Positions 6,783-16,024 of a stretch of DNA of 34,656 nt are shown here, piece by piece. A program made the position numbers and the translations under genes. Origin of the DNA: an uncultured Burkholderiaceae bacterium (GTDB lineage Bacteria; Pseudomonadota; Gammaproteobacteria; Burkholderiales; Burkholderiaceae_B). The notes under the pieces are model-generated. The model saw only the letters and a list, made by a program, of their open reading frames with translations, did no database searches and was not told the DNA's origin. The stretch spans positions 1 to 34,656 of the forward strand of contig CALBEY010000101.1 of the NCBI GenBank assembly GCA_937888805.1. Reading direction: 5' to 3'. Within the stretch, counting starts at the first letter, position 1. Every line of letters begins with the position of its first letter.

Positions 6783-8585
6783 ATGCGTACTTGTTATACC
6801 GGCGAGGTTAGCCGCAACCACCTTGATCAAACCGTGACTTTATTTGGCTGGGTCCATCGCCGTCGCGATCACGGCGGTGTCATTTTTATTGACTTACGCG
6901 ACCGGGCTGGCTTGGCACAAGTCGTGTTTGATCCCGAGAACGCTGCAGCCTTCGATGTCGCTGAACGCCTGCGCAATGAATTTTGCATCAAGATTGTTGG
7001 TCGCGTGCGTAACCGCCCTGACGGCACCGTTAATACCGATCTGGCCTCGGGCGAGATTGAAATTCTTTGCGATGGCGTTGAAATCTTAAACGCCTCGGTG
7101 ACACCTGCTTTCCAGCTTGACGATGAAAACCTGTCAGAGACCACGCGCTTGACGCATCGTGTGCTCGACCTGCGACGAAACCAGATGCAAAAGAACCTGA
7201 CCCTACGCTATCGGGTCAGCATGGCGATTCGCCAATACCTTGATCAGCTCGGTTTCATTGACATCGAAACACCCATGCTCACCAAGAGTACCCCTGAGGG
7301 CGCCCGTGACTATTTGGTGCCTTCTCGCGTGAATGCTGGTGAATTTTTTGCATTACCGCAATCACCCCAACTCTTTAAGCAAATGCTAATGGTGGCGGGC
7401 TTTGATCGCTACTACCAAATCGTTAAGTGCTTCCGCGACGAAGACCTCAGGGCTGATCGACAGCCAGAGTTCACGCAGATTGACTGTGAAACGTCATTTT
7501 TAAATGAAGAAGAAATTCGTACGATTTTTGAGGGCATGATCCGCGACGTCTTCCAATCAACCCAAGGCGTTGCCTTAGCCAATCCGTTCCCCATCATGAC
7601 TTACGCGCAAGCCATGCGCTTGTATGGCTCTGACAAACCAGACTTGCGGGTGACCATGGCGTTCACCGATTTGTCTGACGTCATGCAAGACGTGGACTTC
7701 AAAGTGTTTTCTCAGGCGGCTCAATCGCCCGGCAGCCGTGTCGTGGCGCTTCGCGTGCCTAAGGGTGCCGCTTTGACGCGCAGCGAAATCGACTCCTATA
7801 CCAAGTTCGTGGCAATTTATGGCGCCAAAGGTCTGGCTTGGATCAAGGTCAACGAAGTAGCCAAAGGCCGCGACGGTTTGCAATCACCAATTGTCAAAAA
7901 CATACACGATGCCGCCTTAACCGCCATGCTCGAACGCACCGGTGCACAAGACGGTGATTTGCTCTTTTTTGGAGCGGACCGCAGCAAAGTCGTCAATGAT
8001 GCCATCGGTGCACTGCGCCTTAAAATCGGTCACAGCGAATTTGGCCAAGCCAACGGCCTGATGCAACCCGGCTGGAAACCCTTATGGGTGGTGGACTTTC
8101 CAATGTTTGAATATGATGAAGAAGCGGGCACCTTCACGGCGGCTCACCACCCCTTCACCAGCCCCAAAGATGGTCACGAAGACTTACTGGCCACCAATCC
8201 CATCGAAGCGCTCTCGAAAGCCTATGACATGGTGCTCAACGGCAGCGAGATCGGTGGTGGCTCGGTGCGTATCCACCGCGAGGAAGTTCAAAGCAAAGTG
8301 TTCCGTGCACTCAAGATTGACGAGCAAGAAGCCCAGCTCAAATTTGGTTTCTTGTTGGATGCGCTGCAATACGGTGCACCACCACATGGTGGCATTGCCT
8401 TTGGCTTAGACCGCATCGTCACCATGATGACTGGCGCTGAGTCGATTCGCGACGTGATTGCTTTCCCTAAGACCCAGCGCGCACAGTGCCTACTCACGCA
8501 AGCGCCTTCGGCTGTCGATGAAAAGCAACTCAAAGAGCTGCACATTCGCCTGCGCCAAAGCGACGTGCCAGCACCACAGCCCTAA
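6783..8585 (+). CDS. aspS: Aspartyl-tRNA synthetase, probably non-discriminating (Asp/Asn)
   Basis: Class II synthetase charging tRNA with aspartate in the cytoplasm; 600 residues, the normal bacterial length. The N-terminal OB-fold anticodon domain spans about 1-105. Motif 2 is [18 protein letters not shown] (about 218-235) and motif 3 is [14 protein letters not shown] near residue 535-550. The bacterial GAD insertion lies between. Two N-terminal positions, H30 (RRDHGG) and G81 (RPDG), match the His and Gly linked to relaxed tRNA(Asn) recognition in Pseudomonas aeruginosa AspRS. The enzyme may therefore also make Asp-tRNA(Asn) for GatCAB. The ATG has AAGGAG nine bases upstream. The next gene starts 4 bases after the stop. 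Confidence 0.97.
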   Translation: MRTCYTGEVSRNHLDQTVTLFGWVHRRRDHGGVIFIDLRDRAGLAQVVFDPENAAAFDVAERLRNEFCIKIVGRVRNRPDGTVNTDLASGEIEILCDGVEILNASVTPAFQLDDENLSETTRLTHRVLDLRRNQMQKNLTLRYRVSMAIRQYLDQLGFIDIETPMLTKSTPEGARDYLVPSRVNAGEFFALPQSPQLFKQMLMVAGFDRYYQIVKCFRDEDLRADRQPEFTQIDCETSFLNEEEIRTIFEGMIRDVFQSTQGVALANPFPIMTYAQAMRLYGSDKPDLRVTMAFTDLSDVMQDVDFKVFSQAAQSPGSRVVALRVPKGAALTRSEIDSYTKFVAIYGAKGLAWIKVNEVAKGRDGLQSPIVKNIHDAALTAMLERTGAQDGDLLFFGADRSKVVNDAIGALRLKIGHSEFGQANGLMQPGWKPLWVVDFPMFEYDEEAGTFTAAHHPFTSPKDGHEDLLATNPIEALSKAYDMVLNGSEIGGGSVRIHREEVQSKVFRALKIDEQEAQLKFGFLLDALQYGAPPHGGIAFGLDRIVTMMTGAESIRDVIAFPKTQRAQCLLTQAPSAVDEKQLKELHIRLRQSDVPAPQP

Positions 8586-8589
8586 GCTG

Positions 8590-9456
8590 ATGGCGCGGCT
8601 GCGACTGGTCAGCTACAACATTCACAAAGGCCGCTCATTGGGTGGTCGTGATTCTTTGGGCGAGTTACGCTTGGGCCTACATGGCCTGCACCCAGACATT
8701 CTCTTTTTACAAGAGGTGCAGGGACGTAACGAGCAACGCATGAGTTTGCATGCACAGCACGAGTCCCTAGGTGCTGCCTTACGTATGGAGGTGGCCTATG
8801 GCTGCAACGCCATCCGTGACCTCACCGATCATGGCAACGCCTTGCTATCACGGTTCCCCATCGACAGCTTCGAAAACGAAGACGTTTCAGACCACTCGCT
8901 TGAACAACGCGGGCTACTGCACGCCGAAGTCAAAATAGCGGGTCGCACGGTTCACTGCTTCGTGGTTCATTTGGGTCTTTTTGCCGATAGCCGTGTCCGA
9001 CAAGTGCAAGCCATGACCGAACGTATCAAACGCTTGGTGCCAGACGATGCGCCCATCTTGATTGCCGGGGACTTTAACGATTGGCGTGATGAGCTCGCGC
9101 CCCTTTTTATCAAACAACTCGGCGTGCACGAAGTGTTTTCTTTGGCGCCAAGAACAGCTGGCGACATGCCCCGACTGCGTGACTCAATGCGTCAAATTGG
9201 CCAAGTGTTACGTGGCCAACAACCCTTTTCGTCTTTGTCGCGAGAAAAACGCCAGCACATCAACCAATTACCCCTCGGTGGTGCCCAAGCCATCCGTCGC
9301 CCCCCAAAAACCTTCCCAGCCAAGTTTCCCATGCTCAGGCTTGATCGCATTTATCAGCGTGGCTTTGCGGTTAAAAAAGCACAGGTATTACGCGGTAAAC
9401 CTTGGACCTTGCTGTCCGATCACGCCCCCATCGTGGTTGATGTCGAACTCGGCTAA
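8590..9456 (+). CDS. Endonuclease/exonuclease/phosphatase family protein
   Basis: Predicted Mg-dependent phosphodiesterase of the EEP fold (exonuclease III/DNase I-like), 288 residues. Catalytic motifs are in order: N10 in LVSYNIHKG, E42 in FLQEVQG, H127 in VVHLGLF, D161 and N163 in GDFNDW, LDRIY (252-255) and SDHAP with H278. Residues about 187-245 form a longer basic insertion before LDRIY. The frame is open further upstream inside aspS, but MARLRLVSYN at 8590 gives the normal family start, 4 bases after the aspS stop, suggesting co-transcription. The physiological substrate (nucleic acid, phospholipid or other) is unknown. Confidence 0.88.
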   Translation: MARLRLVSYNIHKGRSLGGRDSLGELRLGLHGLHPDILFLQEVQGRNEQRMSLHAQHESLGAALRMEVAYGCNAIRDLTDHGNALLSRFPIDSFENEDVSDHSLEQRGLLHAEVKIAGRTVHCFVVHLGLFADSRVRQVQAMTERIKRLVPDDAPILIAGDFNDWRDELAPLFIKQLGVHEVFSLAPRTAGDMPRLRDSMRQIGQVLRGQQPFSSLSREKRQHINQLPLGGAQAIRRPPKTFPAKFPMLRLDRIYQRGFAVKKAQVLRGKPWTLLSDHAPIVVDVELG

Positions 9457-9578
9457 ATCAGAGCCGTGCGTCTAACCAAGGTCGCTCGAGCGCGCTGGTG
9501 ATGGGACTCAGTGTGATCGATCCTACGTTTAACGGTGCCACTGTAATGGCAGTACTGAGGGAAAGCACCCCAAATAAA

Positions 9579-11054
9579 TTAACGGCCCGCTCGCTGGTAG
9601 TTGTCTTCGAGCCTGACGATATCATCCTCACCCAAATAGCTGCCTGACTGAACCTCAATAATTTCCAGTGGGATTTTGCCGGGATTGGCCAGACGATGAA
9701 TCTCACCGAGCGGGATGTAGGTCGACTCGTTTTCACCTAAGACAATGACCTTATCACCACAGGTGATTTCAGCCGTGCCTTGCACCACAATCCAATGCTC
9801 TGCGCGGTGATGGTGCTTTTGTAGGCTCAAACTGGCACCAGGCTTGACCATGATGCGCTTGACCTTGAAACGATCGGCCTCATCAATGCTGTCATACCAG
9901 CCCCAAGGGCGGTGCACTTTGCGGTGCAGCTGATGTTCTTCGCGCTTTTGGCTCGAGAGTCGCTCGACAATGACCTTGACCTGCTGGGCTTGGTCGCGAT
10001 GGCCGACCAACACCGCATCAGCAGTCTCGACAATCACCAAGTCTTCAACACCCACGGTACCCACCAGTCTGTGGCTGGCATGAATCAACGAGTTCTTGGT
10101 GTCAATAGTCACCGTATCGCCAATGGTCACATTGCCCTGCTGATCTTTCTCACCAAGCTGCCAAACCGCGTCCCACGCCCCCAAGTCGCTCCAACCGGCC
10201 TCAAGGGCCACGACTTCAATCGAAAACTCGCTGCCTGGGCATCGCTCTAGTACGGCGTAGTCGGCCGAGATGGCGGGCGACGACAAAAAAGCCTCCGGCA
10301 GTGGTCGAACAAATTGGTGATCAACCGCCGCACCCGCCCAAGAATCACCGACACGGTGACTGATTTCGGGTGCGAAGCGCTCGATGGCTTTCAGCCAAAC
10401 ACTGGCTTGCACCACAAAGATGCCGGCATTCCATGCGTATTCGCCGCTGGCCAAGTACTGCTCGGCGGTTTCTAGGTCTGGCTTCTCAGTGAATTGAATG
10501 ACGGGCCAAGCGTTCTCGGCGGCGGCTTTTGCACCACGCCGAATGTAGCCATAGCCCGTTTCAGGGCTAGCCGGCGGCACGCCAAGCACCACCACCGTAC
10601 CGTTTTGGGCCCGTTCAATGGCGCGCGTGAGCGCCCGACGAAAGGCAACGCCATCGGTCACCACTTGGTCAGCGGGTGACACCACCAAGATGGGATCAAT
10701 ATCAGCCGGGGCTGCAGCAATCGCCGCTTTTGCCGCGAGGGTAATAGCCGGTGCGGTGTTACGCCCTTCGGGCTCAAGCAACAACAAGGCATCGGTACCA
10801 ACGTCAAGCTCACGCCACTGCTCAGCCACCAAAAACCGATGCGACTCATTGGTCACAATCAAGGGTTGAGCCGCTACCAGTGACGGGCTCGTCAGACCAA
10901 ATAATCGCTGAACGCTTTGTTGAAACAAGCTCTGCGTGCCATGTAACACCAGAAACTGCTTCGGAAAACCGGTACGTGACAAGGGCCAGAGACGACTCCC
11001 TGAGCCGCCGCATAAAACCACGGGGGTGTAATTGACCGGCGAGGTTAGAGACAT
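9579..11054 (-). CDS. manC: Mannose-1-phosphate guanylyltransferase/mannose-6-phosphate isomerase (bifunctional)
   Basis: Makes GDP-mannose for surface polysaccharide; the C-terminal domain can also interconvert fructose-6-P and mannose-6-P. The 491-residue length fits the two-domain ManC/AlgA/XanB type. The nucleotidyltransferase motif VVLCGGSGSRLWPLSR lies at about 12-27, followed by FPKQFL. The C-terminal cupin (about 375-485) has HRPWGWYDSI, KPGASLSLQKHHHRAEHWIV and IPLGEIHRLANPG, with the metal-binding His cluster intact. AAGGA six bases before the ATG supports the start. The 122-bp convergent gap to the EEP gene has no clear terminator. It stands apart from the rfb genes about 3.5 kb away, without phosphomannomutase nearby. 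Confidence 0.95.
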   Translation of the reverse strand: MSLTSPVNYTPVVLCGGSGSRLWPLSRTGFPKQFLVLHGTQSLFQQSVQRLFGLTSPSLVAAQPLIVTNESHRFLVAEQWRELDVGTDALLLLEPEGRNTAPAITLAAKAAIAAAPADIDPILVVSPADQVVTDGVAFRRALTRAIERAQNGTVVVLGVPPASPETGYGYIRRGAKAAAENAWPVIQFTEKPDLETAEQYLASGEYAWNAGIFVVQASVWLKAIERFAPEISHRVGDSWAGAAVDHQFVRPLPEAFLSSPAISADYAVLERCPGSEFSIEVVALEAGWSDLGAWDAVWQLGEKDQQGNVTIGDTVTIDTKNSLIHASHRLVGTVGVEDLVIVETADAVLVGHRDQAQQVKVIVERLSSQKREEHQLHRKVHRPWGWYDSIDEADRFKVKRIMVKPGASLSLQKHHHRAEHWIVVQGTAEITCGDKVIVLGENESTYIPLGEIHRLANPGKIPLEIIEVQSGSYLGEDDIVRLEDNYQRAGR

Positions 11055-11124
11055 TGACGTCCTTCTATTGGGTTCATCTGTTGAATTAACAGTGCACTCT
11101 GAGATACCGCAAACGAAGGACAGT

Positions 11125-12069
11125 TTAGTTCACGCGAGCATGGTGTGTCATCACGTCAAGCACCACCTTGCCGTCTGAACTTATCACTTGGCTTCGCGTG
11201 ACAGCCGTTAAACGACCGCGATGTGTCACTGTGGTCTCACTGAGCAACGTCGGGCCCATGCCTGGGCTGACGTAGCTAGCGTTAACACCAGCACAACGCC
11301 ACTGCTCACCCAAAGCCGCATTGGCTGAGATCAACGCTAAGCCCAAGGTAACACCACCTTGAACGTGGCCCACCCGATTACCAACATGCGGCCCGTTGGT
11401 CAGCACCGCTTTGGCACCTTGCGGTGTGCTTTGAACATCAGCACCCAACAAACGAGCCCAAAAGCTGGCTGTCTGGTTATCTGGAACATTCAAGGCAAGT
11501 CGGCTACGGTCTAGGATTTCTCGTTCAGACGCGCTAAGCGATTCGATGGCTGGGCGTGGTAGATCTGGCGCAGGCCGATCCATCCACGGAACCGGATGTA
11601 AGGTTTGACCGTCAGGTGCGGGTAACACCATAAAGGTGCCGGTGCCAAACGCCACCACTTTGTCGCCAGCCTGAATCCGTGTGCGGCACATGCCCAAACG
11701 GCCTGTTGCCGGCTTAAAGAAACCTTCTAATTCGCCCCAAGCAGTCAGCTCACCTGTCATCGGCTCACCGGTTAATTGCAGGTTTAACGACACGGTTGCC
11801 AAGCGTGCACTGGGCGACACAGCGCCACGCACCGCATTGGCTAATGCAAAGTCGGCCATGACGGTTAAAGCGCAGAGGTCCACGCGCCCTTTGCCATCGA
11901 CAAGGGCGGGTTGCGCAGGCATGGCCACGCGCGCTTGACCGCCACCTAGGCTTTCAAAGGTCAAGCCCAAAAAGTTGCCACAAAAGTGATAGCCCGGGGT
12001 GCGATTCAACGCAATGGCCTTTAACACTTGGTCGATAATTTGTTCAGATAATTGACTACCAGTACTCAT
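11125..12069 (-). CDS. Double-hotdog (PaaI-like) acyl-CoA thioesterase family protein
   Basis: Predicted acyl-CoA thioesterase with two hotdog folds in one chain, 314 residues. The first half (about 25-150) has HFCGNFLGLTFESLGGG and LCALTVMADFALANAVR, typical of a PaaI/4HBT-like central helix. The second half (about 190-310) has NRVGHVQGGVTLGLALISAN and YVSPGMGPTLLSETTVTHRG. The ATG at 12069 is preferred because GGA lies six bases upstream; the frame is open to a GTG at 12105 with no ribosome site. It is 70 bases upstream of manC on the same strand, but no functional link is obvious. The substrate is unknown. Confidence 0.8.
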   Translation of the reverse strand: MSTGSQLSEQIIDQVLKAIALNRTPGYHFCGNFLGLTFESLGGGQARVAMPAQPALVDGKGRVDLCALTVMADFALANAVRGAVSPSARLATVSLNLQLTGEPMTGELTAWGELEGFFKPATGRLGMCRTRIQAGDKVVAFGTGTFMVLPAPDGQTLHPVPWMDRPAPDLPRPAIESLSASEREILDRSRLALNVPDNQTASFWARLLGADVQSTPQGAKAVLTNGPHVGNRVGHVQGGVTLGLALISANAALGEQWRCAGVNASYVSPGMGPTLLSETTVTHRGRLTAVTRSQVISSDGKVVLDVMTHHARVN

Positions 12070-12159
12070 ACGTTTTCCATGTTTTGCATCAAGGCGACTA
12101 TACACTTAGGACATCTTGCCAAACACCAAACCAGACGCGCTGTTGTTCGATAAGCCATC

Positions 12160-13308
12160 ATGACGCTTGCACGCCGAATCGCCCATTTAGACATGGATGC
12201 TTTTTTTGCATCGGTTGAGTTGTTGCGCTATCCACAGCTCAAAGGTCACGCCGTGGTGGTGGGTGGCAAAAATGTGCCTGCCCCATTCGTTGACGATACT
12301 GGTCAGTGGCAGTACGGCCGCCTGGGGCAATACGCTGGGCGCGGTGTGATCACGACTTCGACCTATGAGGCCCGTGCGCTGGGCGTGTTTTCTGGGATGG
12401 GGTTGATGCAAAGTGCCAAGTTGGCCCCCGAGGCCATTTTATTGCCCGCCAACTTTGAGGCCTACCGTGACTACTCACGTCGCTTCAAGCAAGCCGTTGC
12501 CCGCGTGGCACCGATCATGGAAGATCGGGGCATCGATGAGATTTATCTTGACCTGACCGATCTCGATTCAGACACAGTGGCCTTAGCAAAACGCATCAAG
12601 CAAGCCGTTTTTGATGCCACTGGCTTGTCTTGTTCAATTGGCATCACCCCCAACAAACTGCTCTCTAAAATCTGCTCTGATCTGGACAAACCCGGTGGTT
12701 TGACTTTGCTAAGCGCTGAAGAAATCACGACTCGCATCTGGCCGCTACCCGCAAGCAAGGTCAACGGTATCGGCCCCAAAGCCACCTTGAAGCTTGCAGC
12801 GCTTGGTATTCATACGATTGGTGATGTGGCTCAGACGCCAATTCTGGAACTGCAACACGCGTTCGGACGTCAAATGGGGCAATGGCTGCATGAGGCCTCA
12901 CACGGCATTGACGATCGGCCGGTGGTGACCTATCGCAACCCCAAGTCACTGAGCCGCGAATCGACTCTCGCCGCGAACCTTCACGTCAAGCACGACCGCG
13001 AAGCCCTGACTCGTATGGTTGATGATCTTTGCCAGCGTGTGGCTGAGGACTTGGCAGGTAAGCAACGCCGCTGCAAAACCGTCGGCATCAAAGTCAAGTT
13101 TGCCGACTTTTCTGTGGTGACGCGCGACTTGACCGTGCTTGAACCCATCGGTGAAGCCCGTGAGATCCGCGATGCCGTATCGGACTGTCTAAAGCGCGTG
13201 ATCTGGCACGATCGCATTCGGCTGCTAGGCGTACGCGCCAGTGGCTTGGTTATCCCCGGCGAAGATCCACCGGTGCCGCAACTGCCCCTCTGGCGCTTGG
13301 GTCAATAA
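12160..13308 (+). CDS. dinB: DNA polymerase IV (Y-family)
   Basis: Error-prone translesion polymerase. Catalytic carboxylates are D11 in HLDMDAFFASVE and D126/E127 in RGIDEIYLDL; F16 should be the steric gate against ribonucleotides. SIGITPNKLLSKICSDLDKP marks the palm-thumb boundary and KVNGIGPKATLKL the helix-hairpin-helix region. The C-terminus PQLPLWRLGQ contains a beta-clamp binding motif (QLPLW). Compared with E. coli DinB there is an insertion of roughly 20 residues at about 37-60, after VVVGGK. No LexA box is evident in the 90 bp before the start. The 3' end overlaps the convergent glycosyltransferase gene by 59 bp. Confidence 0.95.
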   Translation: MTLARRIAHLDMDAFFASVELLRYPQLKGHAVVVGGKNVPAPFVDDTGQWQYGRLGQYAGRGVITTSTYEARALGVFSGMGLMQSAKLAPEAILLPANFEAYRDYSRRFKQAVARVAPIMEDRGIDEIYLDLTDLDSDTVALAKRIKQAVFDATGLSCSIGITPNKLLSKICSDLDKPGGLTLLSAEEITTRIWPLPASKVNGIGPKATLKLAALGIHTIGDVAQTPILELQHAFGRQMGQWLHEASHGIDDRPVVTYRNPKSLSRESTLAANLHVKHDREALTRMVDDLCQRVAEDLAGKQRRCKTVGIKVKFADFSVVTRDLTVLEPIGEAREIRDAVSDCLKRVIWHDRIRLLGVRASGLVIPGEDPPVPQLPLWRLGQ

Positions 13309-14527
13309 GCCCTCGAATGGTTTGCGCGGCACTGGCCGCACCGGTCATTTCGATCGGCTCGGATCGCCCACCATCAAGCAGCACACCCAAGGCTGTGCCG
13401 AATTCACCGGCTGACAACTGACCAAGTGTGATGGCTTTGACGTGACCGCTGTCACTCACCCAACGCATCAAGGCATCACTTTCTGGCCATTGGGCACGTG
13501 TCACGGACAGGATCGGTGTACCGGCTGCACAAGCTTCAACAAAGGTGCCGTAGCCTGGCTTGGTTAACACCACGTCGCTGGCCGCGATCAAGGTTTGGTA
13601 GGCCGGCGCATGGTCATCGACCACCACCGCGTGTGGGTGCTGGTTGGCGAGTGCTGCAGTGACCAAGTAAATCACCAGTCTGCCGTTGCAATGGGTCGGC
13701 CAATTCGCGGGCTGCAACTCAGTGGGAATACCACCCATGCTGACCAAGACCAACCATGCATCACGAATTTTTTTATTTGTGGTTTGTTTGTTTGCGATCT
13801 GCTTATTGATTGCCTGGGGCTTGTTTTGCTGCAGGTGGGCCCTCTGAACCCATTCATTTACAGTCTCTCGACAGTTCTGTGGCGGCGGCTCACCAACCAC
13901 ATCGATCGCCCGGGCATTGGTAAGACCCAGCATTGACATGCTCGGGGTGGGTTGCAGAAAGACCGCCGCGCTGGCGTAAGCGTCGCGCATGGTTTGTAGG
14001 ATCCGCTCAAATTGTTGCAAACCCACACTCGCTTCGTTTAGGGCCGCTGGATAAGCGACCACACTTTGCAGCAAGATGTCTGCCCAATTGAGCGAACATA
14101 AGGCCATTGAGGTGATACCCGCGTGTGAGGCGCCTGCCAAGGTCAAGTAAGGAATATCGGCAAACACCAAATCCGCAGCTTGTTCTGTCAATTGCTCTGC
14201 CACCCGATCCACATGCCGTGTCCAATCGGCATGTAAGGCCTGATAGCGACTCAAGCTCGCCGGTAGGTCCGTCTGCAAAGCACTACGCATTTGCATGCCG
14301 AAATCGTCTGACGCAACGTCGATGGCAAACGGCACACGCACGCGCTGGGTTATTTGCGAGGTTGGCAGTTCGGTGCGAAGGGTGAAGCGGATAGATGGAT
14401 CCGTTTGAACAGTTTGAGTACTTTCAATTGCAAATTGATTCAGAACCGGTGCCACTTGTGCCAAGTGACCAAAGCCGTGTGAAGAAATGGCCACCACACA
14501 ATGTTTTGAAATCGGCGAGTCCATCAT
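13250..14527 (-). CDS. GT-B fold glycosyltransferase-like protein (MurG/UGT-like)
   Basis: Predicted sugar-nucleotide glycosyltransferase of 425 residues, last gene of the rfbB-A-C operon. The N-terminal domain opens with VVAISSHGFGHLAQVAPVL (11-29), the glycine-rich acceptor loop of GT-B enzymes. The C-terminal domain has the donor-binding motif LTKPGYGTFVEACAAGTPIL, as in MurG-type and UDP-glycosyltransferases. The domains are joined by an Asn/Gln/Lys-rich stretch at about 238-254, encoded by an AT-rich tract with T7 and three TTTG units. The gap to rfbC is 13 bp and no clear Shine-Dalgarno site is seen. Rhamnosyl transfer is a guess from context. The last 59 bases overlap dinB on the other strand. 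Confidence 0.75.
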   Translation of the reverse strand: MMDSPISKHCVVAISSHGFGHLAQVAPVLNQFAIESTQTVQTDPSIRFTLRTELPTSQITQRVRVPFAIDVASDDFGMQMRSALQTDLPASLSRYQALHADWTRHVDRVAEQLTEQAADLVFADIPYLTLAGASHAGITSMALCSLNWADILLQSVVAYPAALNEASVGLQQFERILQTMRDAYASAAVFLQPTPSMSMLGLTNARAIDVVGEPPPQNCRETVNEWVQRAHLQQNKPQAINKQIANKQTTNKKIRDAWLVLVSMGGIPTELQPANWPTHCNGRLVIYLVTAALANQHPHAVVVDDHAPAYQTLIAASDVVLTKPGYGTFVEACAAGTPILSVTRAQWPESDALMRWVSDSGHVKAITLGQLSAGEFGTALGVLLDGGRSEPIEMTGAASAAQTIRGLIDPSARGAVAAPVDLRRG

Positions 14528-14540
14528 GTCAAGCGGCCGA

Positions 14541-15122
14541 TCAGGTTTTGTTGTTTGCTGCTTGTTCTTGTTCTGCTTTCAGTTGCTGAAGTGACAGTGC
14601 TTGATCGGCTTGGTCCTTGATTGACAACAGGGGTTGGTCAGTCATCGGCCATTTGATACCAATCGCCGGGTCAGCCCAGTAGAGTGACTTCTCAAAGGCG
14701 GGGTAGTAATAATCAGTCGTTTTATAAAGAAACTCAGCCACATCGCTTAACACCACAAAGCCGTGGGCAAAGCCCGGCGGCACCCACAGTTGTTGCTTGT
14801 TGTGTTCAGACAAATGGTGGCCAGCCCATCGACCAAAGGTCGCCGAACCAGGCCGTACATCGACGGCCACGTCAAACACTTCGCCAGCCGTCACCCGCAC
14901 CAACTTGCCTTGGGGGTGTTGCGCCTGAAAATGCAAACCACGCAGCACATGTTTGGCCGATCGGCTGTGATTGTCTTGCACGAAAGTGACGTTCAGGCCA
15001 GTGGCTTCTTCGAAATCTTGTTGGTTAAAGCTTTCAAAGAAAAAGCCCCGCTCATCCCCAAATACTTTGGGGGTGAGCAATAAAACGCCAGGTAACGCAG
15101 TGGTTTGAACGGTATAGGGCAT
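14541..15122 (-). CDS. rfbC: dTDP-4-dehydrorhamnose 3,5-epimerase
   Basis: Third step of dTDP-L-rhamnose synthesis. The cupin-fold protein has 193 residues. VFGDERGFFFESFNQ (20-34) and the catalytic histidine H64 in VLRGLHFQ are present, followed by QGKLVRVTAGEVFDVAVD, WVPPGFAHGFVVLS and YKTTDYYYPAFEKSLYW, the last carrying the conserved tyrosines. The C-terminal tail (KAEQEQAANNKT) is polar and slightly longer than usual. It begins 2 bp after rfbA. Confidence 0.96.
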   Translation of the reverse strand: MPYTVQTTALPGVLLLTPKVFGDERGFFFESFNQQDFEEATGLNVTFVQDNHSRSAKHVLRGLHFQAQHPQGKLVRVTAGEVFDVAVDVRPGSATFGRWAGHHLSEHNKQQLWVPPGFAHGFVVLSDVAEFLYKTTDYYYPAFEKSLYWADPAIGIKWPMTDQPLLSIKDQADQALSLQQLKAEQEQAANNKT

Positions 15123-15124
15123 GA

Positions 15125-16024
15125 TTAGGCCTGACGCTGTGAAACCAGGCGCAAAAGGTATTGGCCATAGCTGTTTTTTTGTAGGGGTGCGGCAAGCTTT
15201 TCAACTTGTTCGCGATCAATCCAACCGTTGTGTAAAGCGATTTCTTCTGGGCAAGAGACCATCAGGCCTTGTCGCTTTTGAATGGTTGCAATGTAGCTTG
15301 ATGCCTCAAGCAAGCTGTCTTGTGTGCCAGTGTCGAGCCAGGCATAACCGCGGCCCATGATTTCAACCGTGAGTTGCTCGCGCTTGAGGTATTGCAGGTT
15401 GACGTCCGTGATCTCGAGCTCACCACGCGCCGAGGGTTTGATGTCTCGGGCGATGTCGCAAACCGTGTTGTCATAGAAGTACAGCCCTGTTACAGCATAG
15501 TTACTGCGAGGTTGTGCAGGCTTTTCTTCTAAGCTCACGGCACGCTGTTGTCCATCAAAAGCCACCACGCCATAACGCTCAGGATCGTGCACGTGGTAAG
15601 CAAAGACCGTTGCGCCACTGGGCTGGGCGGTGGCACTTTCGAGCAATTTCACCAAGTCGTGGCCATAGAAGATGTTGTCGCCCAAAACCAAGGCACTCGG
15701 GCCCCCATTCACAAACGAGCGACCAATGATGAAGGCTTGCGCCAAGCCATCGGGTGAGGGTTGAACAGCGAATTGGATGTTCATGCCCCACTGGCTGCCG
15801 TCGCCCAACAAGGCCTCAAAGCGCGGGATGTCTTGCGGGGTGGAAATCAAGAGCACGTCTCGAATACCCGCGAGCATCAGGGTGCTCAAAGGGTAATACA
15901 CCATGGGCTTGTCGTAGATCGGCAGCAACTGCTTGGATACGGCTTGCGTGATGGGATAGAGACGGGTGCCTGAACCACCAGCCAAAATAATGCCACGGCG
16001 TGCGGTTTGATTGTTATTGGCCAT
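15125..16024 (-). CDS. rfbA: Glucose-1-phosphate thymidylyltransferase
   Basis: First enzyme of dTDP-rhamnose synthesis, making dTDP-glucose from dTTP and glucose-1-phosphate. The 299-residue length is standard for RmlA. The signature [16 protein letters not shown] (11-26) with [22 protein letters not shown] is intact; [12 protein letters not shown] and [22 protein letters not shown] follow. The ATG lies 11 bp inside the end of rfbB, with a GAGAAG-like ribosome site, indicating tight coupling. Confidence 0.97.
   Translation of the reverse strand: MANNNQTARRGIILAGGSGTRLYPITQAVSKQLLPIYDKPMVYYPLSTLMLAGIRDVLLISTPQDIPRFEALLGDGSQWGMNIQFAVQPSPDGLAQAFIIGRSFVNGGPSALVLGDNIFYGHDLVKLLESATAQPSGATVFAYHVHDPERYGVVAFDGQQRAVSLEEKPAQPRSNYAVTGLYFYDNTVCDIARDIKPSARGELEITDVNLQYLKREQLTVEIMGRGYAWLDTGTQDSLLEASSYIATIQKRQGLMVSCPEEIALHNGWIDREQVEKLAAPLQKNSYGQYLLRLVSQRQA

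Noticed and set aside
8458..8589. Upstream extension of the EEP-family gene inside aspS
   Set aside because: The added residues are an out-of-frame reading of aspS; the conserved family start is at 8590.
9457..9578. Terminator between the convergent EEP gene and manC
   Set aside because: Only a 5-bp repeat (TGCCA/TGGCA) is present, without a T-run; too weak to call.
12070..12159. LexA (SOS) box upstream of dinB
   Set aside because: No CTGT-N8-ACAG-like palindrome is present in the 90-bp gap.
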